Positions 12,111-24,852 are shown, numbered from the stretch's first letter. The stretch: DNA of 64,000 nucleotides from Cichorium intybus (GCA_023525715.1 CM042017.1:81807357-81871356); one strand, 5' to 3'. Made by a program: numbers and translations. Notes: a model not told the origin generated them from the letters alone.

Positions 12111-12882
12111 GTCTCCCACTTGGATAAGTCTATAAATATAATTCCATATAGCTTAAATTTGACCAGCAAATTGTAGCTTCCAAAAGCCGCTGCCGAACTC
12201 TGACCTAGTCGGCCTACGTCTAAAGATAAGTGATCGTATGACCCTTCGTTCTAAAGATATCATTCACATCAATTTTGTCCTGGTCGGGCCCAACACAATT
12301 AGTCATCACCAAATCACCGAGGGGCCTACAGATATTGCTTTTCCCCTTAGGGCAAAAGGAACAAATAAACTTCGACTCATATGCTTGTGTCTTTTACTCG
12401 TCAAATCACGCACAACAATACGTTTTATAACATCGAGTTACCAATGCGTTCACATATTATCAATGGGCAACCGATTTGCAAATTTCAACTCATATGTCTA
12501 GGTTTCAAGGTCATAATATGTTATCATCTTAGAATTACTTAGTGATAATTACATGAAGTAATTCTGTGAGTACGGGTTGATCCAATACTCAAATCTCTAT
12601 TTCTGAGCACTCATGAATATTGCAGCAAGGCTATTGCTATGTCTAACTCATTAGACAGTCTACAATTCAATTCATTACAGTTTTAGTTCATAACTTACTT
12701 CCAAAAGTATGACCGACTGTGGATGTTTGAATAAGTAAATTATTCAGAAAGTAAAACATGCAAATTATGAAACAAAAATGTACTATTGACAATTGGTAGT
12801 AAACAATGCTCATAAATAATTCTATATTATTTAATCACCAAATTCAGTTACATCTTTTTGTATCAAATTTCAAAGTATCTAT

Positions 12883-15600
12883 CTAATTACTAAAACAAAT
12901 ATCATCTTTCAGCCCAATGCTCCTAGCATACTGATGGTGTTTACTCCTGTGAAGAGCCTTTGTCAGAGGATCTGCAGGATTTTCTTCAGATGATACTCTT
13001 TTCACCAGGAGGTGACCTTCTTCTACTCTATGTCTGATATAATGGTACTTTCTGTCCATATGTCTGGTCTTTCCATGATCTCGTGGCTCCTTGGTTAAGG
13101 CAATCGCTCCTCCATTATCGCTGAATAGTTCCATTGGCTCCTGAATCATTAGGACTACTCCAAGGTCACTGATGAAATTCTTTAGCCAAGCTGCTTTCTT
13201 AGAGGCTTCACTTGCAGCTATATACTCTTATTCAAACGTTGAATCAGCCATGTCTCCTGCTTGGAACTTTTCCAGGTAACCGCTCCACCATTTAAGAAGA
13301 ATACCCATCATGACTGAGGCCGGTAGTTGTCTCAGTCTGTCTGAAAGCAGGCATCACTGTACCCACTTACTTTCAATGTATCTTTGCCACCAAGGACTAG
13401 GATCAGGTCTTTCGTCCTTAACAAATACTTGAGTATGTTCTTAACCGCAGTCCAATGTGCCTTGCCCGGGTTACCCTGATATCGACTGACCATGCTTAAG
13501 GCAAAGGCCACGTCGGGGCGTGTACATGCCATAGGATACATGATCGACCCCACAGCCGAAGCGTAGGGTACCCGACTCATTTCAGCTATTTCCTTATATG
13601 TACTTGGACATTGAGTCTTGCTCAATTTGGTATTGCTTTGCATTGGTAGCTCTCCTTTCTTTGAATTTTCCATACAGAACCTTTTTAGTACCTTGTCCAA
13701 GTAAATACTTTGGCTAAGTCCAATCAGTCGCTTCTTTCTATCTCTCAATAATCTTATCCCGAGAATATATGCAGATTCTCCAAGGTCTTTCATGGCGAAA
13801 CACTTATCGAGCCAAGATTTCACTTCTTATAGTGTCGGAACGTCGTTTCCCATGAGCAATATGTCATCGACATATAGCACCAGAAAAGTGACTATACTCC
13901 TACTAGCTTTGGTATCCACGCAGGACTCATCTTCATTTCTAGAGAAACCAAACTCCTTGACTTTCTCATGGAAGCAGATATTCCAACTGCGAGAAGCTTG
14001 TTTCAATCCATAGATTGATTTCTCAAGCTTGCACACCCTATTAGGAAACTTTTCGTCTTCAAAACCTTCTGGCTGATTCATGTAAACATCCTCAACTAGT
14101 TTCCCATTAAGGAAAGTGGTCTTGACATCCATCTGCCAAATTTCATAGTCATGAAATGCAGCTATGGCAAGCATTATCCTAATGGATTTAATCTTGGCCA
14201 CTGGCCAGAAGGTTTCGTCAAAATCAACCCTAGGGGTTTGCGTGAAACCTTTTGCGACCAGTCGAGCCTTGAAGGTGTGTACCTTTCCATCCATGTCGGT
14301 CTTCTTCTTGAAGATCTATTTTCACCCAACTGTCTTTTGACCTGGCACATTGTCAACCAAATTCCAAACTTGGTTGTCATACATGGACTTGACTTCGCTG
14401 TCCATTACCTTCTTCCATATAGCAACCTCAGGGCCTGCCATTGCTTCCAGATTCACCAGCGTTCTATCACCGACAAACGTGTCACCAATGGTAGTAATAT
14501 GGAATCTATAAAACTCAGGTGGTGCGCTAATTCTACCAGAGCGCCTGGGAGATAATGAACTGATTACCGGTTCAACAGGAACTGATTCCTCAGGTTGAGG
14601 GCCAGTGTCATTTATGGTTGCTTCATTTTCAGGATCTTGAATTTCTTCAAGGTCAATGGTACTCCCACTATCCTCTTTGAATATGAGATCTCTCTCTCGA
14701 AAGATCCATCTTCGTGGTTGAGGGCTAGTGTCATTTATTGTTGCTTTATTTTCAGGATCTTGAATTTCTTTAAGGTCAATGGTACTCCCACTGTCCTCTT
14801 TGAATATGAGATCTCTCTTTCGAAAGATCCCTCTTCGTGCTACAAATACAACATCCTCGCTTGGTCTGTAGAACAAATTTTCAAAGGACTGCTTTGGGTA
14901 ACCAATGAAATAACATTTCTCACTTCTGGCTTCAAGCTTGTCATTAGTCTCTCGTCTTACGAAGGCTTCACAACCCCAAAGCTTAATATGTGATAACGAG
15001 GGAACTTTCCCTGTCCACATCTCTTGAGGTGTTTTGGTAACATTTTTAGTAGGGACAAGATTGAGGATGTGGGCGGCTGTCTCTAAGGCATACCCCCAGA
15101 AGTGTAAAGGAAGAGAAGCTCGACTAATCATGGAACGAACCATGTCTAACAAGGTTCGGTTGCGCCTCTCAGCTACACCATTTAATTGTGGTGTTCTTGG
15201 AGGAGTCAACTCTGAAACTATTCCACATTCGTTAAGATAGTCTAGGAACTCGATACTAAGATACACACCGCCTCTATCGGATCTGAGCATCTTTATCTTC
15301 CTCCCTAATTGATTTTCGACTTCATGTTTAAACTCTTTAAATCTCTCAAAGGTTTCGGACTTATGTTTGATTAGGTAGATCTATCCATATCTACTATAGT
15401 CATCAGTAAAAGTCACATAAAATCGATTTGCATCTCTTGTGTTAGTCCTGAAGGGTTCGCACACATCGGTGTGTACAAGATCCAGCGGACCTTCACCTCT
15501 TTCACAATATCCAATGAAAGGTGATTTAGTCATCTTTCCCAAAATACAAGATTCGCATACATCATCTGGCCTTAGGACAAATGATTCCAACACTCCATCC
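12883..15600 (-). pseudogene. Copia pol: integrase, RT and RNase H, decayed
   Basis: Integrase (15600-15100) shows the metal-binding remnant CESCILGKM, the Asp motif LVHTDVCEPF, LRSDRGGVYLS and the Glu motif GVAERRNRTLLD. RT (14300-13830) shows ARLVAKGFTQ, QMDVKTTFLNG and the catalytic YVDD in FLVLYVDDILLMG. Then follow AMKDLGESAYILGI and SRVPYASAVGSIMY (13800-13550), and RNase H with DPLTKALHRSKHH (13149-12883). Stops interrupt it, for example after DDYSRYG near 15385. A linker of about 120 bp is tandemly duplicated at 14583-14829. It would have carried out reverse transcription and integration; it cannot now. Confidence 0.88.
14583..14829 (-). repeat. In-frame tandem duplication in copia pol linker
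   Basis: Two adjacent copies of a unit of about 123 bp, each containing aggatcttgaatttctt, tcaatggtactcccac and tatgagatctctct. On the minus strand each encodes RERDLIFKEDSGSTID or a close variant, followed by QDPENxATINDT. It lies between integrase and RT, where length changes are tolerated. The copies differ at several positions. Confidence 0.8.
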
Positions 15601-16359
15601 TTTTGGAGTTGGGCGATGCGTTTCTTGTTAATGTGTCCAAGACGACAATGTCAGAAGCATGCTTTCTTTATACTTACAGATGAATCAATTTGAAATACAC
15701 TATTACCTAAGTTGTCTACACACATTACAGTTTCATACACACCATGACAAGGTAAGGCATTAAATAAAAAGACACCATTCTTAAATGTCAAAATAGAACC
15801 ATCCACATTATCAAATGAATATCTTATTCCTTGTCTAAACAAAACGTGAAATTAAATAATGTTTCAATCCATATCAGGCGAGTAGCAACAATAAATTAAT
15901 CTAATTTAATATCACTTCTAAGCATGAGGCTATAAACTCCAATCTTGGTGACAAGTGACCATCCCCTGTTTCCCATGATTAGATTCATCCTCCCATGCTC
16001 CATCTCCCTACTTTCTCTTAGTCCCTGTAGATCAGAACAAATGTGAAAACCACATCCTGTATCTAGGACCTAAGAATGAGAAGATGAAGATTTGTCATGG
16101 ATAGTGTATATACCTACAGATGATTGCTTTACTTTCCCATCCTTTATGTCCTGCAAGTATTTGGGGCAGCTTCGTTTCTAGTGTCCCTTCTCCTTGCAAT
16201 AGAAGCATTCGACATCTTTGGGGTTTGAGATGGGAGGAATATCAGAACTGGATTTTGCCTTTGAGCCACTGCTAGATGACCCGGCATGAGACTTTCCCTT
16301 CTAGTTTTGTTTCGGAGGACCTTTCCTCTTCTTCCCTTTCCCATGTCCAATAGCCATTA
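15601..16359 (-). pseudogene. Copia zinc knuckle, protease and pre-integrase remnants
   Basis: The minus strand gives a CCHC-like ECFYCKEKGH (about 16220-16180) with a stop straight after, then a protease-type VLDTGCGFHICSDLQG (about 16070-16020), where copia proteases usually show DSGA/DTGA. It then runs into the GAG-pre-integrase region with several stops. The block is cut from gag by the Tourist-type MITE at 16360-16752. Confidence 0.7.
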
Positions 16360-16752
16360 CGCTGTGTTCCCGAGTTTTAGCATGGAGAGAAAAGAAAAAA
16401 AAAAGAAAAAAAGGAGAGAAAAGATGGGAAGGGAAAGGAAATGAAAGTTATATTTTCGTGTTCCCGAGTCGAAAGAAAATTAAAGGAAACAAACGTTTTA
16501 TGTGTTCCCGAGTGGAAAGGAAGGGAAAGGAAAGTTATAATTAAGTGTTATTTTTACCAGTAATTTCATTTCCTTCCAAATCCTTCCAAATCGGAAGGAA
16601 AGTTAGGAGAGAATATTAACCCTCCAATTCCTTTCTTTTCTTTCCACTTCCTTCCGTAAAAAAAACTCGGGAACATAAAAACTTTTCTTTTCCTCCCAGT
16701 TCCACCCAATTCTCTCCCTTTCTCTCGTTAAATGAGACTCGGGAACACAACG
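16360..16752. mobile_element. Tourist-type (PIF/Harbinger) MITE in copia gag
   Basis: 393 bp, ends cgctgtgttcccgag ... ctcgggaacacaacg, a 15-bp inverted repeat with one mismatch. It is flanked by the 3-bp duplication tta (16357-16359 and 16753-16755), the TWA target typical of PIF/Harbinger. The interior is purine-rich (ggaaaggaaggg) on one side and pyrimidine-rich on the other, so it is partly self-complementary. The word tgttcccgag recurs at 16460 and 16502. It has no coding capacity and it splits the copia gag frame. Confidence 0.85.
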
Positions 16753-16755
16753 TTA

Positions 16756-17439
16756 TGGGAGCATTGCTAGAAGCAGAGGATATAGATTTACCCTTCACAC
16801 CAGCTTCAGCAGTCTGTAGCATATTGTGCAGTTGTACGAGGGTTGTCTCACTGTTGTTCATAATTGATAGGTCAGAATGAACTGATCATAACAACCGGGC
16901 AACGAGTTCAGAACTATGTCAATAGCTAGTTCCTCATCAAAGTGCATGTTTAGCTTCATAATCCACTCCACGTATCTTTGCATTTTCTGTATGTGGGCAC
17001 AAACAGACTCTCCCTCCTTCATCTTGTAAGCCATGAGTGCCTTGACTACTTCATACTTCTCTTGATGAGCTCGCTTATGGAACTTTTCCATAAGGTCCTT
17101 GTTTATCTCGTATGGCCAGTAGTCCTCATAGAACCTTTGCAATTCAGGGACCATAATGGCGATCATGATGCAAGCCACTTTGGTAGCATCGTCATAGTGT
17201 TTCTTGGATGAGGCACATTCCTCAGGAGTAGCGGTTTCTTGATCAACTTTGACAAGCTCCTTTTCAAGAACATACTCTTTGTCCTCGAACTTGAGTGCCA
17301 TCTTGATGTTTCTCATCCAATCGTTATAGTTGGTGCCATCTAATGTCACCTTAGAACATAGCGAGAGGATCGAGGAGAAGTTGATATTATGGGTGGAGTG
17401 TGGGGCAGTGGGAGCAACAGGAGTATCAGGAGAAGACAT
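16756..17439 (-). pseudogene. Copia gag, N-terminal part
   Basis: Starts MSSPDTPVAPTAPHSTHN at 17439 on the minus strand. KVTLDGTNYNDWMRNIKMAL and the following helices are a UBN2-type gag of plant copia elements. The frame runs 193 codons to a stop near 16860, then continues in another frame as NNSETTLVQLHNMLQTAEAG to the MITE insertion. Gag would form the particle that packages element RNA. It is broken by a frame change and by the MITE. Confidence 0.85.
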
Positions 17440-18590
17440 CTATAAAAGAAGATAGTTTTTCGATTAGATAGGGAAATCCTCAATATTTAACCCAATGATA
17501 AATATTAAGGCTAGGATCCAAATATGTAATTACACAACATAGAAAAGGGATTTTGTAATCTAATTTTAAATTACATAAAGGTAGGTAAATGAAGATTTAC
17601 CAAACTCACTGCGGAAATAATCATATTAAGTGAAATTCCTAGATCTATGAGATTCATTGAATTGTTCAATGGCATGGTTAATCTCGATTATGCCCTTCTG
17701 TTTGTGACTGGGATGTCGAGGATCACAAACAATGTGTGAATAACCATAAAAATCACATGGTAACCTCACTGTCGTTTATCATCTCGATTGATGTGCCGGT
17801 TAACCACAGGATCTCCATCAACAATGATAATTTGTGAGATACCCATCACCACCCTTTATGAATCCCTATTAGTGTGCCGGTTAATCACACGAGCTCCACT
17901 AACTATTCATAAAGTGTAATGTGTGATTTCATGGGTTTGCATACTATTCACTTTACCTAAAGAAACTAGATTGGGTTTTCTTAAAAGTTCTAGTACTTTG
18001 TCTAATAGCATTATACTTTTAATGAGATTAGGTTTGTCCCATCAAATCTGTTCTGCTAACGACACTCCACTAGTCAAGGAAGCGGTGGGTGAGAGTGGAC
18101 ACCCATTCAACCATCATTTTATAGACAGTTTCCTTATACCCCCTTATAGACTAGCTTTGTAAATGAGACATACTAGCGATTTGATTGACTTAATCTTATA
18201 TATAATATATATTAATCTTATAATAATATATAAGATGTATTTTAAAACAATTTAAAAGTGTCTTTGATTTAATTTGTGTCTTTTAATTAACTGTTAGTTA
18301 AATTAATTAAATCAAACAAGATCACAAAATTAATCAATTAATTTTAATCCTAATCGTTTGCCCCTATGTGTTTGCGAAAACAAGGTCCAAGGGTTTTCAA
18401 TTATTAATAAATCACATTTACCAAAAATAGAAAACCCTATAAGGAGGCTAGCAATTTTCGGAGAACACAAGGTGGAGGCAAGGGTTTCAGAAACCCTAGC
18501 ACAAAATGGACAGGCATGTGGGCAAGGGTTTATTTTCGATAAACCCTATGTCCAAATCGTAGATACAGAAGTTTAACAGAAAAACAGAAT
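17440..18590 (-). other. Copia 5' leader between PBS and gag
   Basis: About 1.1 kb of non-coding leader. It holds near-direct repeats, for example gtgccggttaaccaca at about 17791 and gtgccggttaatcaca at about 17874. No protein was recognised. Confidence 0.6.
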
Positions 18591-18603
18591 GGCTCTGATA
18601 ACA
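18591..18603 (-). promoter_or_regulatory. Primer binding site of the nested copia
   Basis: The minus strand reads GTTATCAGAGCC immediately downstream of the 5' LTR, a one-mismatch version of TGGTATCAGAGCC, which pairs with the 3' end of plant initiator-Met tRNA. Confidence 0.85.
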
Positions 18604-18604
18604 C

Positions 18605-21600
18605 TGTTGTGTTTAGTGCAAACTTTGAGCTAAAATCCTAAGTTCACATGCACCTTATAGGGTCTATGTTTTCTCAATTAAACCTATATCTAAGGTCAAT
18701 AATAAAATTATAAAAAAAGAATTTTATACCTTTGACCTTTGGAAGCTAGCACTGTAACACCCAAAAATTTTCGCAAAATATTTGAACTTTTAAAAACAAC
18801 CTTTATAAAAGAAGCTATGAGCTTACAAAAGATGAGTATCACAAAACCAAATTATAACGAAATAAACATAATAAAGTGCAGAAGCAAAATAATAATAATG
18901 TCCCAAAAAATGGTAATTCTTCTAGTAGTGGTATCCCGGTGCTCCAGGTCACCACTCAGCCTCTTTGATCTTAATACCTGAAAATGTTAGGGGAAACCGT
19001 AAGCATAAAGCTTAGTGAATTCAAGCACAGACATCATATCAATATTCACATTTACTAATCCAAATCCATTTCCAATTATAATTACATTAATAAGGAAGGA
19101 ACAAATCAATGCTTATTCTTAATAGGGAGGACTTGTAGGTTTGAGCCGCACCGGGTAAATCTCGTATCCTTTGGCCCCGATCCCCGCACCTCATAAAGAG
19201 TATAACGTTGGTGATCTTACCTAACTACCCCTCATAGTATTAATCAATCACATACAGTGCACATGTATGATTTTATAATAATAATATAGCATGCTTTAAT
19301 TAGTAAATCTAAACAATCACACACGAGCTATCTAGCAAACATAAATACTAATACAACGGAGTGAGAGAACTCACCTTGAGTGAGTGGGTAACAGATAGGA
19401 GTCAATAAAAGGCTACCAAGCTTGTGCAAACTTCAAGGCTTCACCTAAATAGAACTAAAGGTTAGAAGAGTGAAGTTGAAACTAAGAAGTGAGAAAGGAG
19501 TAATCACAGCAAGGTCTCTAAAACAGTCCTGCTGACCGGGACTGAATTACTCCAAAATTCACAATAGAAACATAGGCTTAAATAATTTTTTCAATAAAAT
19601 ACAGTGGCTTAGGTTTCCAGAACCATAAGGAACTCTTCATAACTCCAAAGTATGTAAGAGATATAAATTTTACAAAAAGACATGTCACTGTAGTATTTGG
19701 ACGGACACTAAGGTGGTGTTGGCCAATTCTACTTTACTTGTGGGTGGAATTAGCCCCCACAAAACATCATAGGAACATTAGACACAAAAATACGAGTCTC
19801 ATAGTTGGAATATATTAAAAAGGGTTTCCCAAGCTCTAGATACAAAAATCACAAGGTGGTCAATCACAGAATCAGCATAAGATGGTGACTGTCCATTGAC
19901 CTGGAGTGTCGGTCCATTATGACCAAGTTATAATGAGAATTAACGACCCATCTTCTCCAAATATTACATTAACTATGTAATGTACATGTGGGTATTTGGA
20001 ATCACTCAGGATCATTTCCCAAACCCTAGTAATGATAAAAACAAAATGACATATCACAGCAGACCCGGATCAGACCCAACAGCAGAGAAGCTGTCGTTTC
20101 CCATAGGTAAAGTCCATTTTATCGAGAGTGCCTTTTAAGAACATTACCCAACTCGATTTGTGAACTTTGGGCACTGATATGGGGTCCATTTGAGTTCTAT
20201 AACTCGAGATATGATTTTTACAAAATGGTTACCGAATCTGATTGAAGCAGAAACATAACCTTTAATGACATTTCTTGGCCAATCCACCCTTTTCTCTTTG
20301 GGATACATTCTAGGATGTACAAACTCATACTATTTAGTCCCCATGAATATGGTGGTACTAAAAGGATTAGAGATCATTAGGGATTCATTTAGCCATATGA
20401 AAACTATAAGAACTTAATCATAAATCCAAGTACAAAACCCTAAGATCATGATTTTCAATTTAGGGTTTTGTAGTGATCATTCACATACCCTCACACTCAT
20501 ATGTACATCAATAATTATGTAAAGAGGTGGTGTATTCAGATCTAACACTAAGATACATACATCTAAAAGAAGGAGTAGAAGTAGAGAGCTTACTACATCA
20601 AAATAACAACATAAGATGATACATAAAATGATAGAATCGAAGAACAACCAAGATTACAAACATACCAAGGATTGGAGTTAGAGATGAACACAAGAGAAAG
20701 GTTCTTGGTTGGAGGAGAGTGATGATGATGACGGCGGCTTGGTGGTGATTCCGGCGACAGGAGGGCGGCGGTGTGGCTGCTTTGTTTTGGCCGAGATTGA
20801 GAACTAGGGAGAGAAAGAGAGTGAGCCAAGAGGGAGAGGAGGAGAGGGAGAGGGAGCCGTGAGGGAGGGAGGAGTGGAAGAATTAGGGTTTTGAACCCTA
20901 ATATATTAGATTACTGGGCTAAACCCTAGATTCTTTGGGCTAGATGACCATCTAGGCTTTAATTGGGTTTGGCTATAAACCCATGGACTTAATTATATGA
21001 TTAAAAGATGGGAATAATTATAAGCCCAATATTTTAATTAATCATACTTAATTAATTAAATTAATATAATGCCTCATAATTAATTAATTAAAATAAATAA
21101 CGTACCGAGAAAAACCGAGGCGTTACAAGCACCACAAAAGTCGTGCCTCTAATGGCTCACATCCAAGAACTAGCAAGCTAGATGAGCAAGAGAGAACAAG
21201 GAGAGATCCTTGAAGTTGGCGTGAATATGAGGGTGCCAGGGGCCTCTATTTATAGTCTCCGGGTGATAAGCAATAAGGAGTATAACCGCCTTATTTAAGA
21301 ACCTGATATGATAAGGCTTTTATCAGATAAAGGGATCTGCTTATCACTACCATATAAACCACCATGGGCTGCGAAATCCACAAAGATCCAAGCCTTGGAT
21401 TTCATCCAACCCATTAGGGTTTCCAGGTTATTCATTGCCCAACTTTTGAACAAATACAATTCAGCCCCTACACTATTACTTAATCCAATTAATCCCAAAA
21501 TTAATTCTAATTAATTTCTGATCAATTATTAATTAAATAATATGATTCCTAATTAATATATTATTCTCATAATATATTAATAAATCATTATTTCTCTCTC

Positions 21601-21735
21601 TTAATCAATCATCTAGTTCTTTCCCAGTTATGAGGGCAACCTAAAAGGAGTGTGGGCAACCTAAAAGGAGTGTGCTACTGTCAAATTAAGTATACTTCTA
21701 AATTATAGTTATTGCTTAGACACCTTAATCCAACA
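18605..21735 (-). repeat. 5' LTR of the nested copia, split by a solo LTR
   Basis: Begins tgttgtgtttagtg and ends ccttaatccaaca. Without the 2380 bp of nested insertion plus duplicated target it is 751 bp, against 718 bp for the other LTR. Part of the excess is a local tandem duplication of gggcaacctaaaaggagtgt near 21642-21672. Confidence 0.88.
18753..21127 (-). mobile_element. Solo gypsy-type LTR inside the copia LTR
   Basis: 2375 bp from tgtaacaccc to gaggcgttaca with a perfect 5-bp duplication agcac (18748-18752 and 21128-21132). The other copia LTR reads straight through agcac at the same point, which proves insertion. On the minus strand it reads TGTAACGCCTCGG ... GGGTGTTACA, like other gypsy LTRs here. 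No internal region or second LTR is present. Region 19130-19220 carries ccgcaccggg and ccccgatccccgcacc words similar to those in the 1521-3280 LTR. The 66-79-codon frames inside are not genes. Confidence 0.9.
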
Positions 21736-21740
21736 CTATC

Positions 21741-22804
21741 AAACTCACTGCATGTTGTCTTGGCCTGCTACATTGGCGTAGACTAACATTTATTCCAAAT
21801 TTCTTTATCACTTCAAGTCTAAGTTGCCTAATGCTAAGCTTTTGTCTATGTAACATCTCTTTTGTGTATTGACTTCCAATCCAGGAGTATGTAACAATTG
21901 AGCCTAACTTGTAGTTTCATGCACATTTATGCTCACTTTCAAATATTTTATTTGAAAGGAATGTTCATCTCCTATCCATGAGGCCCATAATCTAAAGCTA
22001 CATTCCCCCTTGAAACATAACACCATTACCCATTTGTTATCATTTTTCTTGAAACAAAGTTGGTATCCATTGGCCACAGCATAGTTACATAACATATGTT
22101 TAAGCTGTTTTGGGTTTTCAAATCTCATTCCTAACACAGGGGTTTGATTCCTCCAATGAGTATTTTCATAGAAATAAAGAATGCTCAACTACACCATCAT
22201 CTGTGGGTTTATGTTGGTCATCATGTGTGTCTTCAGGACACATCTTACTCAGAAACTCATCATCACCTGTCTTGTTCATCTTAGGAATGTCTTCAGGACC
22301 AATTAAATCATCCAAATCATGAAAATTGGGAAACTCTTCTTCTTCTACAATCTGTTCTTCATCAACAACTTCGTCCTATTTACCTTCGTCTTGTATTACT
22401 TCATCTTCTCCTTCGCTACTTCGCACAATATTCATATCATCATCAAACCATTCTTCTATCCCTGACCCAGTATGGTCCATATATAGAGATATTTCAAGGT
22501 TACCGGGAGACTCAAATGCTTCAGTAGCTTCATCCAAAAATTAGGCATAGTCGATATCATTGTCTATGGGTCTTATATCGGTCAACAAAGGTTGTTTTGG
22601 GATATAATAAAAGATATTCTCACATGGCGACCCAGTAAAACGTTCGAGCCAAGTTCCACACGCGTGAAGATTCATAGCAGCAAAATCAAAGTCTGTAAAC
22701 AAATATGTTTCACCATCAGCATAAGACCATGGATGTCGGATAAACGTACCATTGTAGTGCAATAAAACTTTGAAATAGACTGGATCAGGCAGATTATTAG
22801 CCAT
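21741..22804 (-). pseudogene. MuDR-like transposase, N-terminal part
   Basis: Starts at 22804 with MANNLPDPVYFKVLLHYNGT, the N-terminal domain that precedes the DNA-binding region in plant MuDR-like transposases. It continues in another frame with an acidic linker, then MRFENPKQLKHMLCNYAVAN and ECSFRLWASW (22130-21940), the MuDR N-terminal zinc-finger-like domain, then QYTKEMLHRQKLSIRQLRLE up to the copia target site. The same protein resumes at 11387. At least one stop lies between the first and second blocks. Confidence 0.82.
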
Positions 22805-23044
22805 GCACTAACAATTTTTCAGTTGCTCCTCCTTCAAACTTCAGAAATCGTCTTCGTCATTCTCTTCGTCTATGAAAACTCTAATCCACATCAGCTTTTA
22901 GACCCGCTGAATCGGTGGCTTGTCCAGAAAAGACTAAAAGGAAATGTTTTTTTTGTGTTTAGTGGCTTGAAACAACCAAAATTAAGTTAGAGTACCTTTG
23001 AAAATAATTTGGTATACTTTATTAGGTCATTATGTCAATAACCC

Positions 23045-23535
<491 letters not shown>

Positions 23536-23839
23536 ATCATGTGAAAACTAAGTATTTTTTGTGAACCGTGAGAACTATATATGGCCCTTAGATATATATT
23601 TATCATTCACGGTTACTTTCATACCCGATCAACAATAGGGATAGATTTTTCTTTTCAATTTTGTTAATTAAGTAAACAATAATCACATCCCATGAAATCA
23701 GGAAAACGTATTCTTATGTGTTTTTACTTGGTCAATTTCATTCATTTTCTCTATATATTCATCTCTTTTTATCGCTGTTTTCTAGTAGTATTCAAGATCA
23801 TATTTTTGTTCGTCATATTTGTATTTTTGTAATAGGAAG

Positions 23840-24004
23840 ATGTCTCAATCAATGGCGAATTCTGTAAACGAACAAGAAGATTTCAATGTGCAAGCACCGT
23901 TAATTAACTGTTGTCCTCCTAGGAAGTGTGGTTACTGTGGTGAGATTGGATTTCACGATTCGCGGGATTATCCAATGAAGAAGAGAATTAATAAAGAGAA
24001 GTAA
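23840..24004 (+). CDS. Small zinc-knuckle-like protein of element A
   Basis: 54 codons from ATG 23840, upstream of which ctctatata (about 23750) could be a TATA box. The centre reads CGYCGEIGFHDSRDYP. This resembles the plant CxxCgexGHdsRNCP zinc knuckle found at the ends of FAR1/MULE-type proteins, but with an extra residue before His and Tyr in place of the last Cys, so zinc binding is doubtful. It could be the decayed C-terminal exon of a lost larger protein. The C-terminus is Lys-rich. Confidence 0.4.
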   Translation: MSQSMANSVNEQEDFNVQAPLINCCPPRKCGYCGEIGFHDSRDYPMKKRINKEK

Positions 24005-24785
24005 AAGGTTATATGATTTTATGAACTAGTTTATGAAGTTTATTTTCCAGATTTTGAGTTTTGTGTTATCGATGTAGTTGTTTATATATTTACGATGTTT
24101 CCTGATTGTTTTAATTATCCAATGAAGGATGTTTGCTTTTGTGTTTATTTATTATGTGTTTTAACTTTTTTTGTGTTATCGATTATAGATGGTGATATAT
24201 GCAATTTTCCTTTTGTTGAAAGTAGTTATGAAATTCTATAGGGAACACATACATCTAGAAAATAATCCATTATTTTTTTGTATATTAAATATGTGATGAA
24301 TGATATTCAGGATGATCCTCTCATATATTCTCCTCCATACTAACTCGAATTAATTTTTGACAGTTTGTATGAACATTTGTTGAACATTTTAGAATTTTCT
24401 TGAAGAAACTTTAATTTTTTATATTTGTATGATATATGGTTTTATTATTGTACAGTTTATTAAGTTAATAACATTCATCTATGATTAATATTTGGAAGAC
24501 GTATTTTCTAATTTAATTAGTTTGCACTAGTGTTTTCCTAATGAACTAAGAATCTACACATCAGTGTTGTAATTTTTATTAATATAACTAAAATGTGAAT
24601 TACGGTTCACCACTGTCATATGGTTTCGTGTGATTTGTGATTGCAATTAATGTGTAGACATTAATATAATACTGTCTCGTTCTTTATTTGTAAAATGTTA
24701 ATATTGGCTGCATTTAATGTACATGTAGTGACTTATTCAAACCGTGTCTCCCTTTAATTACGACCTTTTGCTTTCTTATAGTACT

Positions 24786-24796
24786 CTATAAAAAGG
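24786..24796 (+). promoter_or_regulatory. TATA box of small gene at 24853
   Basis: ctataaaaagg, about 60 bp before the first in-frame ATG, a good match to the plant TATA consensus. Confidence 0.6.
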
Positions 24797-24852
24797 AGTA
24801 ATGTAGTACATTAAAATTTGTCAAAAGTTATTTGAAATCAATTCCGTCTAAG

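Larger units (their letters stand above)
11393..21735 (-). mobile_element. Ty1/copia retrotransposon nested in the MULE
   Basis: Two LTRs (11393-12110 and 18605-21735), TG...CA-type ends, and a perfect 5-bp target duplication ctatc (11388-11392 and 21736-21740). The minus-strand order after the 5' LTR is PBS, gag, protease, integrase, RT, RNase H, polypurine tract, 3' LTR, which is the copia order. Without its two nested insertions the element is about 7.6 kb. The coding region has many stops and frameshifts and the LTRs have diverged, so it is an old dead copy. The lineage looks Tork-like (inference). Confidence 0.92.
7929..23044 (-). mobile_element. MuDR-type MULE split by a copia insertion
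   Basis: Inverted repeats of about 90 bp bound the block: left gtgttattgacataatgg to gccactaaacacag (7929-8020), right its reverse complement (about 22953-23044), with roughly 85-90% identity by eye. The minus strand holds N-terminal (22804-21741) and central/C-terminal (11387-9925) parts of a MuDR-like transposase; the copia at 11393-21735 lies between them. Without that insertion the element is about 4.8 kb. The plus strand near the left end carries a GRF-zinc-finger-like gene remnant. The flanks are A/T-only and no clean 9-bp duplication could be chosen. Confidence 0.85.

Noticed and set aside
14151..14555. 134-codon plus-strand frame
   Set aside because: It is antisense to copia RT and integrase sequence and has no homology of its own.
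18591..18603. tRNA-like words at this site and at 40931-40946 and 58493-58504
   Set aside because: They are 12-16 nt complements of the initiator-Met tRNA end next to LTRs, i.e. primer binding sites, not tRNA genes.
20593..20829. Ser/Pro-rich 78-codon minus-strand frame resembling a leader peptide
   Set aside because: It lies in the transcribed part of a solo gypsy LTR just downstream of its likely TATA region, with no conservation evidence.
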